A stretch of DNA of 64,000 nucleotides, from the NCBI GenBank assembly GCA_945643635.1, contig CALZFC010000056.1, positions 2,532,501 to 2,596,500 of the forward strand, in the 5' to 3' direction. Source of the DNA: Allodiplogaster sudhausi. Lineage: Eukaryota; Nematoda; Chromadorea; Rhabditida; Diplogasteridae. Shown piece after piece: positions 34,801-48,597 of this stretch. The notes beneath the pieces are model-generated. The model had not been told where the DNA came from and searched no databases. It worked only from the letters and a program-made list of their open reading frames with translations. The translations under genes were made by a program, and so were the position numbers. Positions within the stretch are counted from its first letter, which is position 1. Every line of letters begins with the position of its first letter.

Positions 34801-37800
34801 TTAGTGTTGGATGTTCCTCTGTGCAGACGACTCAGTCATTCTATTCGGAGGAGCTTTTTCTCCCAGGTGATGGGCGAAAAGACGCATTTTGTCACCGAAG
34901 TCCATGTAAACCCCGTCCGCTTCTGCCTGAAAGAGAGTCTTTCCACTAACCAAGTAATACTTCAAAACAATACAAGCAACCGTATAAAAGGCCACGTTCA
35001 CAAATAACGAATATATGAGTGGAAATATTACTCAAGAGAAAATGTAAGCCGTTTAAAGGCCTTTTGTGTGAATGATCAATTACTGACCGGGGAGGAGCGG
35101 GCTGCGGCCTGCAGTTCACTGAGCTTACGCGAGCGAGGATCACGGTACACTTCGTGGGCACCGACAATCTCAATAGTGAGAGTGAGAGAGACTGACAGAG
35201 AAAGAGAGACAGACAGACAGAGAGATAGAGAAAGAGAAAGAGAGAGAGAGAGAGAGAAACTAACGGAGGGAGTCTGATCTTCCTCCTCTGCATATTGAAG
35301 TCTAGCATTCGCTCCCGAGGGCTTGGAAGGTGGGATATCATCGATTACGGTTTCTCTTCGAGAGCCGGTGTGTGAAGGAGGCCAGTGAGAACTAAAACAG
35401 CTGGAATATGAAAACAGACGGAAAAAAGGATTAAAAACTAACAAAATATGAACGAATGGCACAACAATGATTAATAAAGCTAATTACATCTCTGTTTTTT
35501 TCAAAAGCTTTTTTGAAGTAAATAGGAAAAAATCCTTTATTGAGAATCAGACATGCCCGTGCAGGAAAAGAAAAAAAAGATTCCTACGCCGAAGGAGGAG
35601 CAGCAAGAGGAGTGACGAGCTTGCGGTATCTCTCAGTCTCTTCGCGGCTCACGCTCCAGTCCGCCCTCCCGTCTCTGCCGTCCCGCGTATTCTCACAATT
35701 CACAACCATTTATTTCATAGTCAACACTGAAGTTAAAATCTGTATGAAACTAATCCAGATTAGTGAAAACTATAGCAAGGGCAAAGAAAAACTGACTGAA
35801 ACTCTTCGATCGCCATGAGCCAACTCAGAATGCAATGCAGATCCCTCCTTGTGCATCCCAGAGATGGCTGAAGGAGAGAGAGGAGAGATATCGAAAGTCG
35901 TGGAAGGGCGAGAGTGAATAGGGTGAAGCTGCGGGGAGGAGCGGGCCAGCGGAGGAGAGGAGATAAAGCCGACCCCGCGAGATGAATTCTCAAATTGATA
36001 AATCTTAGTTATAAAATCATACTTCGTTTAATTACAAAAGGAGTATGTCCCTATTGAAAGCACTACGTTAATTTTTTTTTCGAGAATTTTAAAATGAAAG
36101 CAACTTGAGCAGTGTGAAGGCGCACGTAATTGCCATAAGCTGGCAGAATGGAATTCGCAGAGGGAGGTCTGGACTGCGAGAGAGAAGAATGCGCAGACGG
36201 AGAGACAGCTCCACTCCTGAGAGGAGTTGGGGAGGCTGCGCCGTGTCTCAGAGAAGACGGAGATGGACATGAGCGTCCAGGCTGGACCACCGCTGGCCTA
36301 CGGTAGTAGTGTGGAAGCTGAGAAAAGCCGGTCCCGGCAGAGGAAGCGATGGACCGGCCAGAAAAGGACGTATTCGGCTGAATTTGCAAAGTTCTCCATA
36401 TTTACACAGATAGAAGTGGAAAATAAAGGTTGTGGCTACTCATAAATTATAAGTGAACCGACATCTTGATTTAGTTCAGATGAAGATGCGGATTTATACC
36501 GAGGAGCTGCAGAGCCGGAAGCGAAATCAACAGATTCGGGCCCTTAGGTCAAAGGTCATTTGAAGATGACCAAATGGGGAAAGCAGTTGAGAATTCGAGA
36601 AACGACGATGAACTAACCGATGGACTGGCTAGGCAGAGACGGCCGAGGAATAGAGTAGGAAGAGTTGACAGAACTCGTCATCCCACTGGCAAGGACTGGA
36701 CGAGGATGTTCTGCCCGAGTGGGATGGACGGAAGCGTATGAAGGGGAAGAAGGGGGAGGACCCTGCACAACAAAGAATCACTCTCAACAACTATTCATCT
36801 ATTCCTTCAATCTTAACTAATGGTAAGATTTGTTAATCAATCGAGTTTTTAAAAGATGTAACGTAATAATGTATTGATAATAAAAAAACTATATACAAGA
36901 GCAGACCGTTGGTGAAGGATTGTTGAGATAGGCTGCCAGACCATTCATACAAGCCGCGCCCTTTCGGATATCCAGTCGCACCACCGAGCCCGCCGTCGAC
37001 ATCAAATGAGCTGCTCTTTAACACACTCTTTACTTTCTATATCAGGGCAGAGAGGAGAGAGAGAGAGAGGGAGAGAGGGAGAGAGAGAGAGAGGGAGAGA
37101 GGGAGAGGGAGAGAGAGAGAGAGAGAGATAGTCTAATAGTGCCTTCGATGGAGACATCAATTGCGAGGGACGATGAATACCCAAGATTAGCCACCATTCA
37201 ACAGCAATCAAATGCAGAACAGAACCCAAAGAAATAGGTGACCTAATCTAGCGAAGGAACTTGAAAGAGAACGAACTGTTCTTGAGTGAGCCCAGCGAGG
37301 GAGTTCCCGTTCACTCGGAGAATTTCGTCTCCCGCACTCAGTCGACCATCCTCAACATTTTCATTTCCATTCAAAGGCATATGATAACCTTCTTTTAGAA
37401 GGGATGCATCTCGATCTGATACACTGTTTTATCACGGATATGTACGTATATTACATGATATAATAGTTAGGCTGTGCATCATAATTTCACTATGTGCATG
37501 CCTTGGTATATTAATGAAAGGAAAGTCGGTTACCCTGGCAGCCACGGAGTTCTCTATCACTTTCTTGATGTAAATACCGATTTGCCGATCACCAACGCCC
37601 TCAAAGAAACGCTTTTAAGCGAGAGGAAGAAAACAAAAGAGAGAGTTATTAAACAACATGATTACTACGGAGCAACAAATGAACTGGAAGGATTGAGACC
37701 TGAGCGGCAACGATGCTGAGTCCGATTCCGGAACATCCCCGGTGAAGAGTTACGCGAACCACCGCAGCAGACGGCTGCGAGACTGGCTGAGACAGCAAAG

Positions 37801-40800
37801 AGTCAACAGAAATACAGGAAATCGGAATGGGGACAGCAACAAGATGACAGACTAGGATATAAGTTGAATGGAAAGGGAATGCAAAGAACAACTGACGGAG
37901 GGCATACGATTATCAAGGGAAGGGGTCGGTCGTGACTGGTGGAGTTCCCTTGGATGACTCGGCCTGCTCTCCTTCTCTTCTAGCACTCGGCAAACTCCTT
38001 AAACCAGTCTCCAATCTGCATAGAAGCTCAGAAAATTAGCTAATCAATTCGAACCTTTCTGCTTGAGTGACTCGAGAAACTGAAGCAGTCCAGGAGGCAG
38101 CTCAGTCATGTCATCTACAAGGGCAGTTCAATATTGTGGAGTGAAAGCGAAGAGAGAGCAGACCGGAGAGGAATCCATCGGAAGGAAGAGCGAATGGAAT
38201 GGCCAGAGAGGCACTCTCCTCGAGAGACAACTCTTCTCCCTCCTCGGCCGCGGCCTCGTCCGCCTGTCTCTCTGCCAGTCCAACCATCCTCTGCACCACA
38301 TCCGCGCCAAGGGGTTGCTGGCCCGGCCCGCACTCCAAGTGAGTCAGCAGATAACGCATCTCAAAGGAAAGAATGTTGATGGTGAGAGAAGGATGAAGGA
38401 GAACCTGCAGACTGTTCAGCTTGTAGGCAGTGGCCCCCATGGCAGCGAGACCATTGTGAGGAGAGGAGAGGAGGGTCGCGGCCTGTCTGGCTCGGTCCAG
38501 CAGGCACTCCGCTGCCAACTCCACCCCCACTCGCTCCGCCCACTCTTCTATCCGCCCGAAGCGAGCCAAGACACGACTCCCCAACTCAACCGAGAGGCCA
38601 CGCCCATCCAGGAGGCCGTTGAACACTTCGGCATTCAGGCAGCAGAACAGGTGGGAAGACAGCTGAATCGTCAGTGCTGCATTCAGACGGCAGCGGCGGG
38701 CTACGAGGAGAACTCCGTCCAGGAGATGGAGGACTCCCTCTGGAAGTGAGTGAGAGAGAGAGAGAGAGAGAGAGAGGAGAGGGGAGAGAAAGTAAGAGAG
38801 AGAGATTGAGAGAGAGAGAAGGACTAACCAGTTGCTTCGTTGTCAGAGAGAGCGAGATTATGAAAGGAATGAGCCTCAGCTTCAACGGAGGCAGCAGTAT
38901 CCTGGCAGAGAGCGGAGTAGAGAGAGCGGAGAGCAGAGAGAATTCCCTCTAGGAGGGGAGGGGGGAAGGAACTCCCGCCCGTCTTCAGCAGATGAAGCAG
39001 CTCTGAGCCATTCGCCAGCCAGAAGAGAAGTCGCTCCACCGAGGGGGGCGATTCCTGCACTCAACAACTCCGTCGCAGCAGCAAGCAGAGGAAAGCCTTT
39101 CTGGCTAGCTGCCAAGAAATGAAAGACTGAAAAGAAAACCTGCGCAATGTGTGATAGTTGGTGAGCAATCCGTGAGAGGAATTCGCGCAGAGAAGTCTGG
39201 TCATGACTGAGGAGGGATCGGGCAGCAGAGAAAAGACAGAAGGAGGAACACAACGGGAAGGACGCCGTCTCCGCACTCCTTGACATCACCTGCATCCTCT
39301 TCTTCTTACTCTTTGCATACAAACAAATTGAACGAAATAAAGAAAAAAGAAGCGATACCTCAAGAAGGAAGTCGCAGAGTCGATGATCGGCAATATGAAC
39401 AGAGAGAGAAGAGAGACGAGAGACAACTTGCACGGCACGGAGAGGAGGCTGCTGCCGCGTGGCGAGCACCCTCAACACACACTAACCATAACAAGGAAGA
39501 GGACAACTTGTGTACACCTATTTAAATATAAAATGATCACTTCGCGGATTATAAAGGTGCAGTGCTTTCAGAAGGATGAGACCAGTGAATGTGACTACTG
39601 CACAAACAGCACATTTACGAGGAGCAAAAAAAGGTACATTACGATTCATGCGTGCCAACCCGGTCTTGCAATTCAACTATCCAACTGATAGAGTAAGCAT
39701 ATTTAGTGTAATTGATCTGTAATTTCAATGTTATGCTAAAGTTAATTAAAATGGAAGTACCTGCCACGCGGTTGTCCCTCGAAAGCTGCTGGCATTCTCA
39801 TTGCTTCCTGTAGTCAGCATCATATTGTTACGACTAACGTTAACAGTTAAAGAACGTGTTATATTTATAAGCCTTCCACGCATGGAGAAGTGTTTGAAGC
39901 AGAAGAAAGAACGAAAAGTTGTGAGAGAAGAGTGAAGGAGAGCCTCTCGCTTCTATCAATTAATGGCAATGGAGAGCGCTGAGAGATTTCTTATCACAAG
40001 CGACAGCCATGTTTGCAAAGCAAGGGCGAGGTACTGAAGGGACGCCTGGAGGGACTAGCAATAACACTGACAGGGAACATTAATACATTGAAAGGGACAT
40101 ATGGATATCAACACTAAATAGTCCCTAGGACTCGAAGAGCTTCATCTCACCTACGTCAATAACAACATAATGAATAAGCTGGAAACCTGAGTGGAGGGAG
40201 GCACGGGAGGGAGCACTTGAGGACGAGGAGGGAGCGGGTGGGAAACAGCAAGAGAGAGTTGGAAGGCATGGCTTCCCAGTTCAATCAAATCTCCCTCTCC
40301 CACGATTACCGTCTGAGTGATCGGCGTCTTGTTCACCTTAATGCACTGCTTTTATTTCCTCTACAAAATATCTGAAAAAATATGCTTATAGCTGAATAAA
40401 AAGAGTCAAGAGAAGAAGTAACGAGTATTTGACCTGAATGGTCGCGTCGGGCGAACTGGGAGTGAGAGTGAGAGTGCCATCCATGAAAGTGAGGACAGCA
40501 TGTCGACTGGCCAAGCCAGGCAAGACAATGAAGTGAGGAGAGAACTCAGCCACTGAGTGGTCTCCGCCTATCTTCAATCTCACGCAATCAATCAACACAC
40601 TCAAAGAATCAACCAACTTCAACAACTCCTTCCGCAATCACGAGGCGATTTCCATCTGAGAGAGACACGAGACTTGCAGAAGGGGAGGAGGCAGAGGGAG
40701 AAGACAAAGGAAGACGAGTTGGCTGAGAGAGAGAAGGGCGGTGAGGGCGACGTCTCAGGGCGAAGAAGATGTCTCCCCCCTCAGGTCTGCTTGCCACGTG

Positions 40801-42182
40801 CAACAACGGACATTCGTCGGGGCCCAGCACCCGCTCCCAACTCGGAGTCAACTCGCGGAGGTCACTCAAACTATGGCGAGTAGACTCTCCACGAGGGGCG
40901 CACACCTGAGAGGGAGAGTGAGAGTGAGAGAGAGAGAGGGAGAGTGAGAGAAAGAGAGAGAGTGAGAGTGAGAGAGAGCAAGGACGATAGCCAAACCTCA
41001 ACAAGCATGAACTCATCAGCATTCGCATCTCCAAGATTGTACTTCGCCAACGTTTCCTTTAGAAGGAAGTCCGCCCGATCATACAGTGAAAGGAGCAAAG
41101 TGACATAGGGCCGGCTAGGCACCACTTCTCCCCCGTAGATCTTAAGACTTCCACCTGAAACGAATGGGTTTAGCTTGGACTACATTGATTATTGCTTCAC
41201 TCCTAGGAACCGTGGGAATGGAACGGTTCATTCCCGGCATAATGAAATTGTAGAAGTAACCATTTCCAATCTCCTTCAGACGAGTCTCCAACTTTTTCTC
41301 ACGTCTCTTCTTCATGACAATTTCGGGATTAGAAATAGTGCGAGTGAACGTGGTTGGAGGGACTTGCTTGTAGAGGTCGTTTGCATTGGAAGTATCCTCT
41401 CTGCTGCCATTTATCTTCACTAAATACTTCAATATTAATATAAAATATGTTAATATAAAGCAAGAAGACAACAAACCAATCTCTCTGTGCTTCTTCTTCA
41501 ACTCCTTCTTATCTCGCTTCGAAAACCGTTTCACACTTCTCTTGATATTTGAATTGTCGTCGTGTTGCTGAAGTGCCTAAAAATGACACAAAATGTAGTC
41601 GGCGTCAACTTTAATATAAAAACGGATACCATCGGGTACAAAAAATTGACGAACAAATAAAACCAACAAAAATTGGAGTGTAGTTGGCACCGTTTTTTCT
41701 GAGTAAAAAGCGTCCTTCGCGGTCATCTGAGTGCCAGTTAAGTTGTACCAGAAGAGGCTTTTCATTCGAATCCAATTTCCGCTCTTCTCCACACTCGTGT
41801 ATCTGAAATTGTACCATATAAAATTACACGATCATCAGAAAAACCAACAACCAAAATTATCCAACCTCCCAAATGGAATATTCTGGAGTCGTTAGCATCT
41901 TTAAATCGGGGAGAAACTTTTCAACAAGGGCTTCAATTACAGCCTGAGTTGTGGCTGTACTGGACACGCGAATGCATTTCGTTGAAACCTTCTCCCCGAT
42001 ATCTTGAAAATAAAATCGCATCACTCCGTGGATTTCGAGATCCTGAACACAAGAATATTATAACAAGCAAATAAAATTTCACAATGAACCTTTGTCGGGT
42101 GAGAAAGATGAAATAAGTCAAGACGATTCTCGTTCCATTGTTCAACGAGTCTACAGAGCTTCTCGTACTCCGCTTGCGTCAT
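34801..42182 (-). CDS. afd-1: Afadin (Ras-association, FHA, DIL and PDZ domains), multi-exon
   Basis: Afadin couples nectin-type adhesion molecules and small GTPases to actin at cell junctions. It starts at ATG 42,182 (MTQAEYEKLCRLVEQW), with exon 1 to 42,090. The first RA domain follows (HGVMRFYFQDIGEKV, TKCIRVSSTATTQAVIEAL), then LDSNEKPLLVQLNW and DDREGRFLLR near 41,700. A second RA-linked block is at 41,160-41,400. FHA pieces lie near 40,440-40,620 and 40,170-40,340 (TQTVIVGEGDLIELGSHAFQ). DIL exons are at 38,110-39,280 (FWLANGSELLHLLK, LAAMGATAYKLNSLQ, LAIPFALPSDGFL). PDZ exons are near 37,725-37,780 (GIGLSIVAA), 37,535-37,590 (IGIYIKKVIENSVAAR) and 37,270-37,350 (GRLSAGDEILRVNGNSLAG). 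Low-complexity exons lie at 36,100-36,770. The C-terminal exons near 35,073-35,170 (AHEVYRDPRSRKLSELQAAA) and 34,801-34,935 end in TAA. Not every splice site was resolved. Confidence 0.92.
37043..37128. repeat. (GA)n microsatellite in afadin
   Basis: A purine tract of gagagagaggg-type units in the intron between the PDZ exons and the downstream low-complexity exons. The sense strand is CT. It encodes nothing. Confidence 0.85.
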
Positions 42183-42485
42183 TGTCTCTGCATAATAGTT
42201 TAATGGTCTGACAGTTTAACAATCAAGCTCAGCACCTGCGAATCAGAAAACGGTCAACACAAAAAGAAACCAAGAAGAACGGCGATAAACCATTCTAAGC
42301 GACGATCAACTGTTTGGCACATAATCTGTCTGACCCCACTCCTCATTTGCATTTCCTATTTCAAAGAATTTCGATTTCCACACCATGTGCCTACACTAAT
42401 TCTCCGTAGTAGCTCTTCTTGCTTCAAGAAATCTGTGATCCTTTTTTCTTCGTCGTAATTATTATTCACATCATTCTATTGTAGG
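42183..42485. promoter_or_regulatory. Divergent intergenic region between afadin and the ADAR-like gene
   Basis: Only 303 bp separate the two start codons, which face away from each other, so both promoters or 5' leaders must fit here unless distant leaders exist. A TTCTATTGTAG acceptor-like sequence ends one base before the ADAR-like ATG (42,486). It could be a 5' UTR intron end or a trans-splice site. No TATA box or named element was recognised. Confidence 0.5.
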
Positions 42486-45400
42486 ATGGAGAATCCTTAT
42501 CAATACGAAGGCTACCAAGATGCATACGATCGCATTGGCAAAATGTCATCAATTGCTCCGGCAGACCCTCCGGCATTTCCCTACGGCTCTTTTCCATCGA
42601 AGGGTTGCGGAGCACCGCTGGGGAAAGCTCGTTCAGGAGCGAAAAAGCGCACAATGGACTTCTCTGGCAAGACTCCGGCCATGATTGCTAATGAAATCTT
42701 CAAAGGCATCACTGATCGGTTATTCCCCAGCCATTTCTTAGGCCTCTTCTTTTAAGTAAATAATTCGTTTATCGATATTCAGATACGTTGAAGTAGGAAC
42801 CGGATTTAAATGCACGATCACTATTGATAATCGCGAGTTCGAAGGAATTGCCCAAAATAAAAAGAACGCAAAGCATGTACGTTTAAACTCTATTTAACAA
42901 TGAATATGGGAGAGTACTGCCATTTTGAATTTAAATGCTGTTAATGATTTTCTATGTAGGCCGCGTGTGCGATCGCAATTCGTTCCCTTCGGCCTGATAT
43001 TAATCTGTCCCCGAACGATGATTTCACTTCTGACAGTACTGCTTGCAGGGTTTGTTATATCATTAACATTCTGAAGACAACAAAAAGGTTTTGAGTTTTT
43101 TTCAGCAACAGACCACATTTGGCGAGCCAAGCGTGCAAGCGACTCCCAAGACATCCCAACCTCCTACAAAGAAAGCAAAGGTTTATTTTGTTAGTCTGGA
43201 TTAACTGGAAGAGAGCATTCATTATACTGCGCCTTGCAGAGGAGTGTCCCTCCCCCTGCGGGGCCAAGCAACCTATTCGATCTGCTGATGAAGTACTGCA
43301 CAAGTCAAGGCTGCGCCGCTCCTATTCTGGATCTCATCGACGTCACTCCCCCTCCCATCACGGAAATTAAATCAGAGGATGTCAAGTACGCTTCTCTTGC
43401 TTTCTCCTCCGAAGTAAAAAAAAAGAGGGAAATACGCAGGGGGCCGCAGACATTTCCTGACAAGAAGAAGCCTCAAGTTGAACACTACAAGTTAGTTTGG
43501 ATTCTTTTGAAGATCGTAAGAGAACGGAAGAATGCTCTTGCTTAGGGCGACTCTCTCTTTCCCGGATAAGGGAGAAGTCTTCGAGTTTACTGGAGAAGGG
43601 AAGATTCATCCGAGGGAATTGGCAAGCCGAGCAGCACTTAAGAAGGTTTTCCGTGTCAGCGACCAGGAGATCATCACTGTCCTTCGCAAGGCTTTCATGC
43701 AAAGACTAGAAAAGATTAACAGCGTTTACCAGGTTCGAGAGAGTGTGAACGATACTGTACATGGACGAGATGTTCAGGGCATGAGGCAGATGTGCGAGCT
43801 GGCTTGTTGCAAGTTGGAGGGGGTCGAGTTCGAGGAGAAGGTCGGCACTAGGAAGATGACCGACTTCGTTGCCATCTGCAGCATAGTCGATGCTGATGGT
43901 CAGGAAGAGAATGGGGAGAGGGGAGAGAGAGAAAGAGAGAGTAATTCAGGGAAGAGAACGGAGGTGCGCGGGCCGACAGCGGAGTCGAAGATGAAGGCCC
44001 GTGACCGAGTAGCAGCGGCTGCCCTCTCGCAGATCTTCCAGATCCACCCGGCCTGTCTGGATGGCTCTCCCAATGAACAAGCGGGTATTCTTCCGGTCTC
44101 ACAACTCACTCAGATCGTTCAGAAGTCCAAGGTTCTGATGTTGATGGTTGTGGCTATCCTGGAAAGGTTTGTTCCAGCCACCGAAGACGCTCTCTTTTGT
44201 CGATCTTTGCACTTCCACTCCAGTTCCTGGTCAAGAATTCCGGTGAGTTCTTTTTTGCAGTTGAAATAAGAAGAAGTGGAATGAATCTGACGAACCCTTG
44301 CATTTTTAGGTATAAGTGTATCATAGATGGCACTGAATTCTTCGGAAGTGGAATGTCGAAGAAGGAAGCGAAACACGACGCGGCTAGGGTTGCCTTGGAA
44401 AATATGTTCAAGGTTTTTATTTATTCTTTCAAATGCTAGTTTCTCCGGTACTTTTCTGGTTTAATTCTATTTCTGAATCCCCGTTTTGATTTCTGTAATT
44501 CTTTGCTAATCTTCAAGATTCGCTTTAACATAAACAAGTCGCCTGAGCTAAATAATTCGCGTATATTAGTTTTTTTTCAGTTTGCTGCTAAGTATATTGT
44601 TTTACGGCAGTTCCTAGGCATAGGATAGATCGCCGAGTTCTATTAAAAATCTGTTCCATTGTCCAATGTTATGATTGCTTAATTCTGAATTCTTAAATTA
44701 ATGTGAGCAACTGTCATTGCCAGTGAAAATGTGATTGTAACTAACTAAATGTTTAGATGCGGGTAGCCGTGCACAGAGAGGAAGGAGGAAGTGGCGACCC
44801 CGAGGCTGCGCTCTGCGAGTCTACTTCCGTTTATGTCCGTCACCAGTATGCTCAGATGTGTGATTTCTACCAGATTCAGAAGAGTACTAATTTTGCGAGG
44901 TTACTATCATTTCTATTTAACTTACTTTTGTGATCTTTGTTTTCCTTTATTGACTACTTTAATGTTTAGTTTCTTGCTTCTAAACGAGAAGAACGAGCGT
45001 CGCATTATCTCTCTTGGATCTGCTCAACAGGTCTCCTGATTTCTTTTTCATGTTTATGCCACATAATGCTTCCGTATGGATTTATTATTTATAATTTTTC
45101 ACCCTCGAAGCAATTATTTACTTATTCCTTTTTAAAAATAATAGCTAGACTCGGCAAAAGGGAGTTGTCTGCAGACCTCGGCCGAGACTGCGGAGGCTGT
45201 TGCTCAGCCAGGAAAACACATCCACCACATGCATTCTGTCGTTCTCGCAAGAAGAGGATTCTTAAGATATCTCATCAAGCAGCTTGCTCGCGTTTGTTTT
45301 TTTTTCTTTCTTGAAAGGAGTGAAGCGCTCAAATGCATACTTTTATATTGAATTTGGCGACTTGTTCCTTGCAATTACGACTTTTGAAAATATTTAAAAA

Positions 45401-46678
45401 GTGAAAGTTGCAATTTTTTCTTAAAAGATTTTTGAGTTTCACGCCACTAATTCCTCTTTTTCAAATAATTTTTAACATGAAAAAGTAATAGTTGACATAT
45501 TATATCACGCCGTAAAATTTTAATTTTCTCAAAAAAGTCCATCTGTCTCAAAAACGTTCATGTTTTTGGGTAAAACAACTGCGGATGGATTATTTCTACC
45601 TGAATCTTGTTTCTCTTATAGAGCAACTCGCTTATTCGATTTCTTAACTTTTGCGGCTGCAGGTGCCTGGTCTGGAATGGGCCTCCACCAAGCCAGGCCC
45701 TTTCCAGACCTCAATCTTAAATGTTGTTGTTGAATCGGAAACTGATGAAATCGAACAGAAAAAAGTTTGAGGCCTTATTTTTTTTCAAGTAATCGATGTA
45801 CAAAAATTTAAGCCCTCTTCACTAGCTGTCGAATAATATGCTCTTAATGTGTTACTGCTAAATTTTAGCAGAAATCTTTCAATCAGTTTTCAAGATTATG
45901 GTGGAGTATCCTGAAAGGGAAAGAAATTTAATCTTAAAAATGGCGTAGAGCTCGTCCAGTTCTATGCGATAAATGATTTTTGTTTCGGGAATGAAAAAAA
46001 ATTCCCAGGGCGGTATTGCATGATGTCATTCTCGCTTCAGAGAGAGAGAGAGAGGAGGAGGGAGAGAGAGAGAGGAGAGAGAGAGAGGAGGGAGAGAGAG
46101 AGAGAGGAGGGAGAGAGAGAGAGAGAGAGGCGAGAGAGAGAGGCGAGAGAGAGAGAGAGAGAGGCGAGAGAAAGAGGTTTCTTTTTTTAACGAAGGCAAT
46201 AAAAATGCCTGTGATGTCAAAAGGAGGAGGGATTGTTCTGGTCTCATGCAGGAAGTCATCTGTGATGATGATTCTATTATTGTAGTTATTCGATGAAACA
46301 GAGTAAAGCTGGATTGCTTTTAGGTAGGTGAGCCGGATTGCCCGCTCGAGTTGAATGAAGAAGACGGGCTTCTTCGTCTGCGAACTGGCTACAGACTGAT
46401 CATCTTCTCTTCTCTACCAATCGATATCCGATTCTCTTCTCCTGAGGCCAAAGAACAATCACTTTCAGTTTACGGGTTCGATTCTCTTGTGCCGACTCTG
46501 TCACTTCTTCTCTACCATTTCCGTTTCGTATTCGCTGACTATATCACAGATTCACTCTATATTTAGTGCTCTATGTGTTTGCCGATTCTCCCCCTCTCTA
46601 CCCAATTCCACCCTTAATATTCTAATTTAAAGGGCAAGGATTTCAACTGAGGACATTTGGCTGCCAATTAGGAGGTGA

Positions 46679-46718
<40 letters not shown>

Positions 46719-47125
46719 GAAATGGATGAGGAGATGGTTGAGAACTTGCGATTGAACCCCTGCTGAGGCACTTGGCTTGCAAGTTGTCTTCGTCTTCTCA
46801 GCATTTTCAACTTTTGCCAACTCTGATCTGACATCTGGACAGCCTACTTATTTAGTTGAGAATGGTGAACCCTCAAGTCTCATCGGTTGTGGTTACTTTT
46901 GATAGTGTGGAATGTATTCTCCCGGATGGAAGTAGAAGCGAGCTTTGCACTGGAAGGCTACTTCGTGCTCACTTGGACTGCCAGTCTTGGCTCTCCTTCC
47001 AAGTCAAGACAAACACACGGAATTGGCACTTGAAGAGAGAAAAGAAGGCCACTGAGAGCCGATATCACTTTCTCCAGTTGCTTCTGCTGTTGCGCGTTAT
47101 TCCATCCTTTTCTCCTCTCTCTCTC

Positions 47126-47169
<44 letters not shown>

Positions 47170-47889
47170 CTGTTCTCTCTGTTTGTCTCTGTTCTCTATC
47201 TATCATATCTGTCCCCACTCCGCTCTCTTGCATTCGCTTTCTTGTCCCACTCGTCTTCCTTTCTTGTTTTCCTATCGTCACTTTCTTCCTCCCTGGTAAT
47301 AATCTAAAGTCTTGCCAATATGAAGTCTTGGTATACGGTACACTCCCCTTCTGCTTTGGATGTAGAAAGTGTCATTTGACAAGAAGCGAGACGAATAGGA
47401 GCAGGAAATGAAGAGAAGTGAACAGGGAGCGTAGAATGTGATGGAAAATAAGAGGCAGAGAGAGAGAGAGAATAGTATGTCTGAGGGAGAAAGGAGAGAG
47501 AGAAAAGGCATGCCAAAGGAAGAGAGAGAAAGAATGGTATGTCTGAGAGAGAGAGAGAGAGAATGGTATGTCTGAGAGAGAGCGAGAGAGAGAGAGAGAA
47601 TGGTATGTCTGAGGGATGCTTGCACGTGCACTCGTTCTCGGCTGATTGTGTAGCGGCCAAGATGAATGACAGTAGATTGTGAGGAGAGAGTATGTGAAGG
47701 GAGGAGAGCCAGAGAAGAGAGGGAATCGCCACAACCACTTCTCAATAATACATGAAGACCCGTGCGATGCTTTGTCGCTCTTCAAATGAGACGAGCTCCT
47801 ACTCCAAAGGGCGAATTGCACACTTCTAGCTTCCTCATTTCTAACCCGCTCATCTCTCAAGCTCTCCAATTCGTTCGATCGCTCCCTCA

Positions 47890-47940
<51 letters not shown>

Positions 47941-48566
47941 CTCTCCCTCCTTTCCTTGCTCTGCTCTATATCTATCTCTATGCCTCACACACGCACACAC
48001 TGGCTACTCTCTTTCTCTGGACCTTTCTTTCCTTCCTTCTCTTATATCTGTATTCAATTTTATTTCATTTTAACTTATTATCAATAGTTTATCATGATCA
48101 CATGAAAATATATGATACTCATTGTAAGGGTTCCTTAAAGTGACCTGCAAATGTGATGTGTTAAGGGAAGCAAATCTGATAGAGCGAGCGCCGCGTTCTC
48201 CACCGGGGCTGGAAGAGATCACAACTTCATTCACACAACTCAAGGTACACACTGTGGCCGACAAGATCTTCAAATGGACTCATCTTGGTTGGTTTCTTAA
48301 TTCTTTGCTCAATACTTACAGACAGAAAGGGGAGTGGAGGGAGATTGAGTTGGCAGTGGGCACACTTCGTGGCGGCGTATCCATTTCCAGATTCATAGAA
48401 CCACTTTGTCTTTCGCTCTTTTTCTTTTCTCTCCAACTTCACTGACTTCTCAATTACCGTAGGCTGATTGAGCGACTAAGCTGGCATTGAAGGCGGGAGG
48501 TGCTCACTTCTCACTCTTTCTTTTCCTTCTCCCACCACACTCTTTTCTCAACCCTCTCCTTGTCTC

Positions 48567-48597
<31 letters not shown>

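Noticed and set aside
37474..37719. Separate plus-strand gene inside the afadin PDZ region
   Set aside because: The minus strand here encodes the PDZ segment (IGIYIKKVIENSVAAR) with proper splice signals; the plus-strand frame is its shadow.
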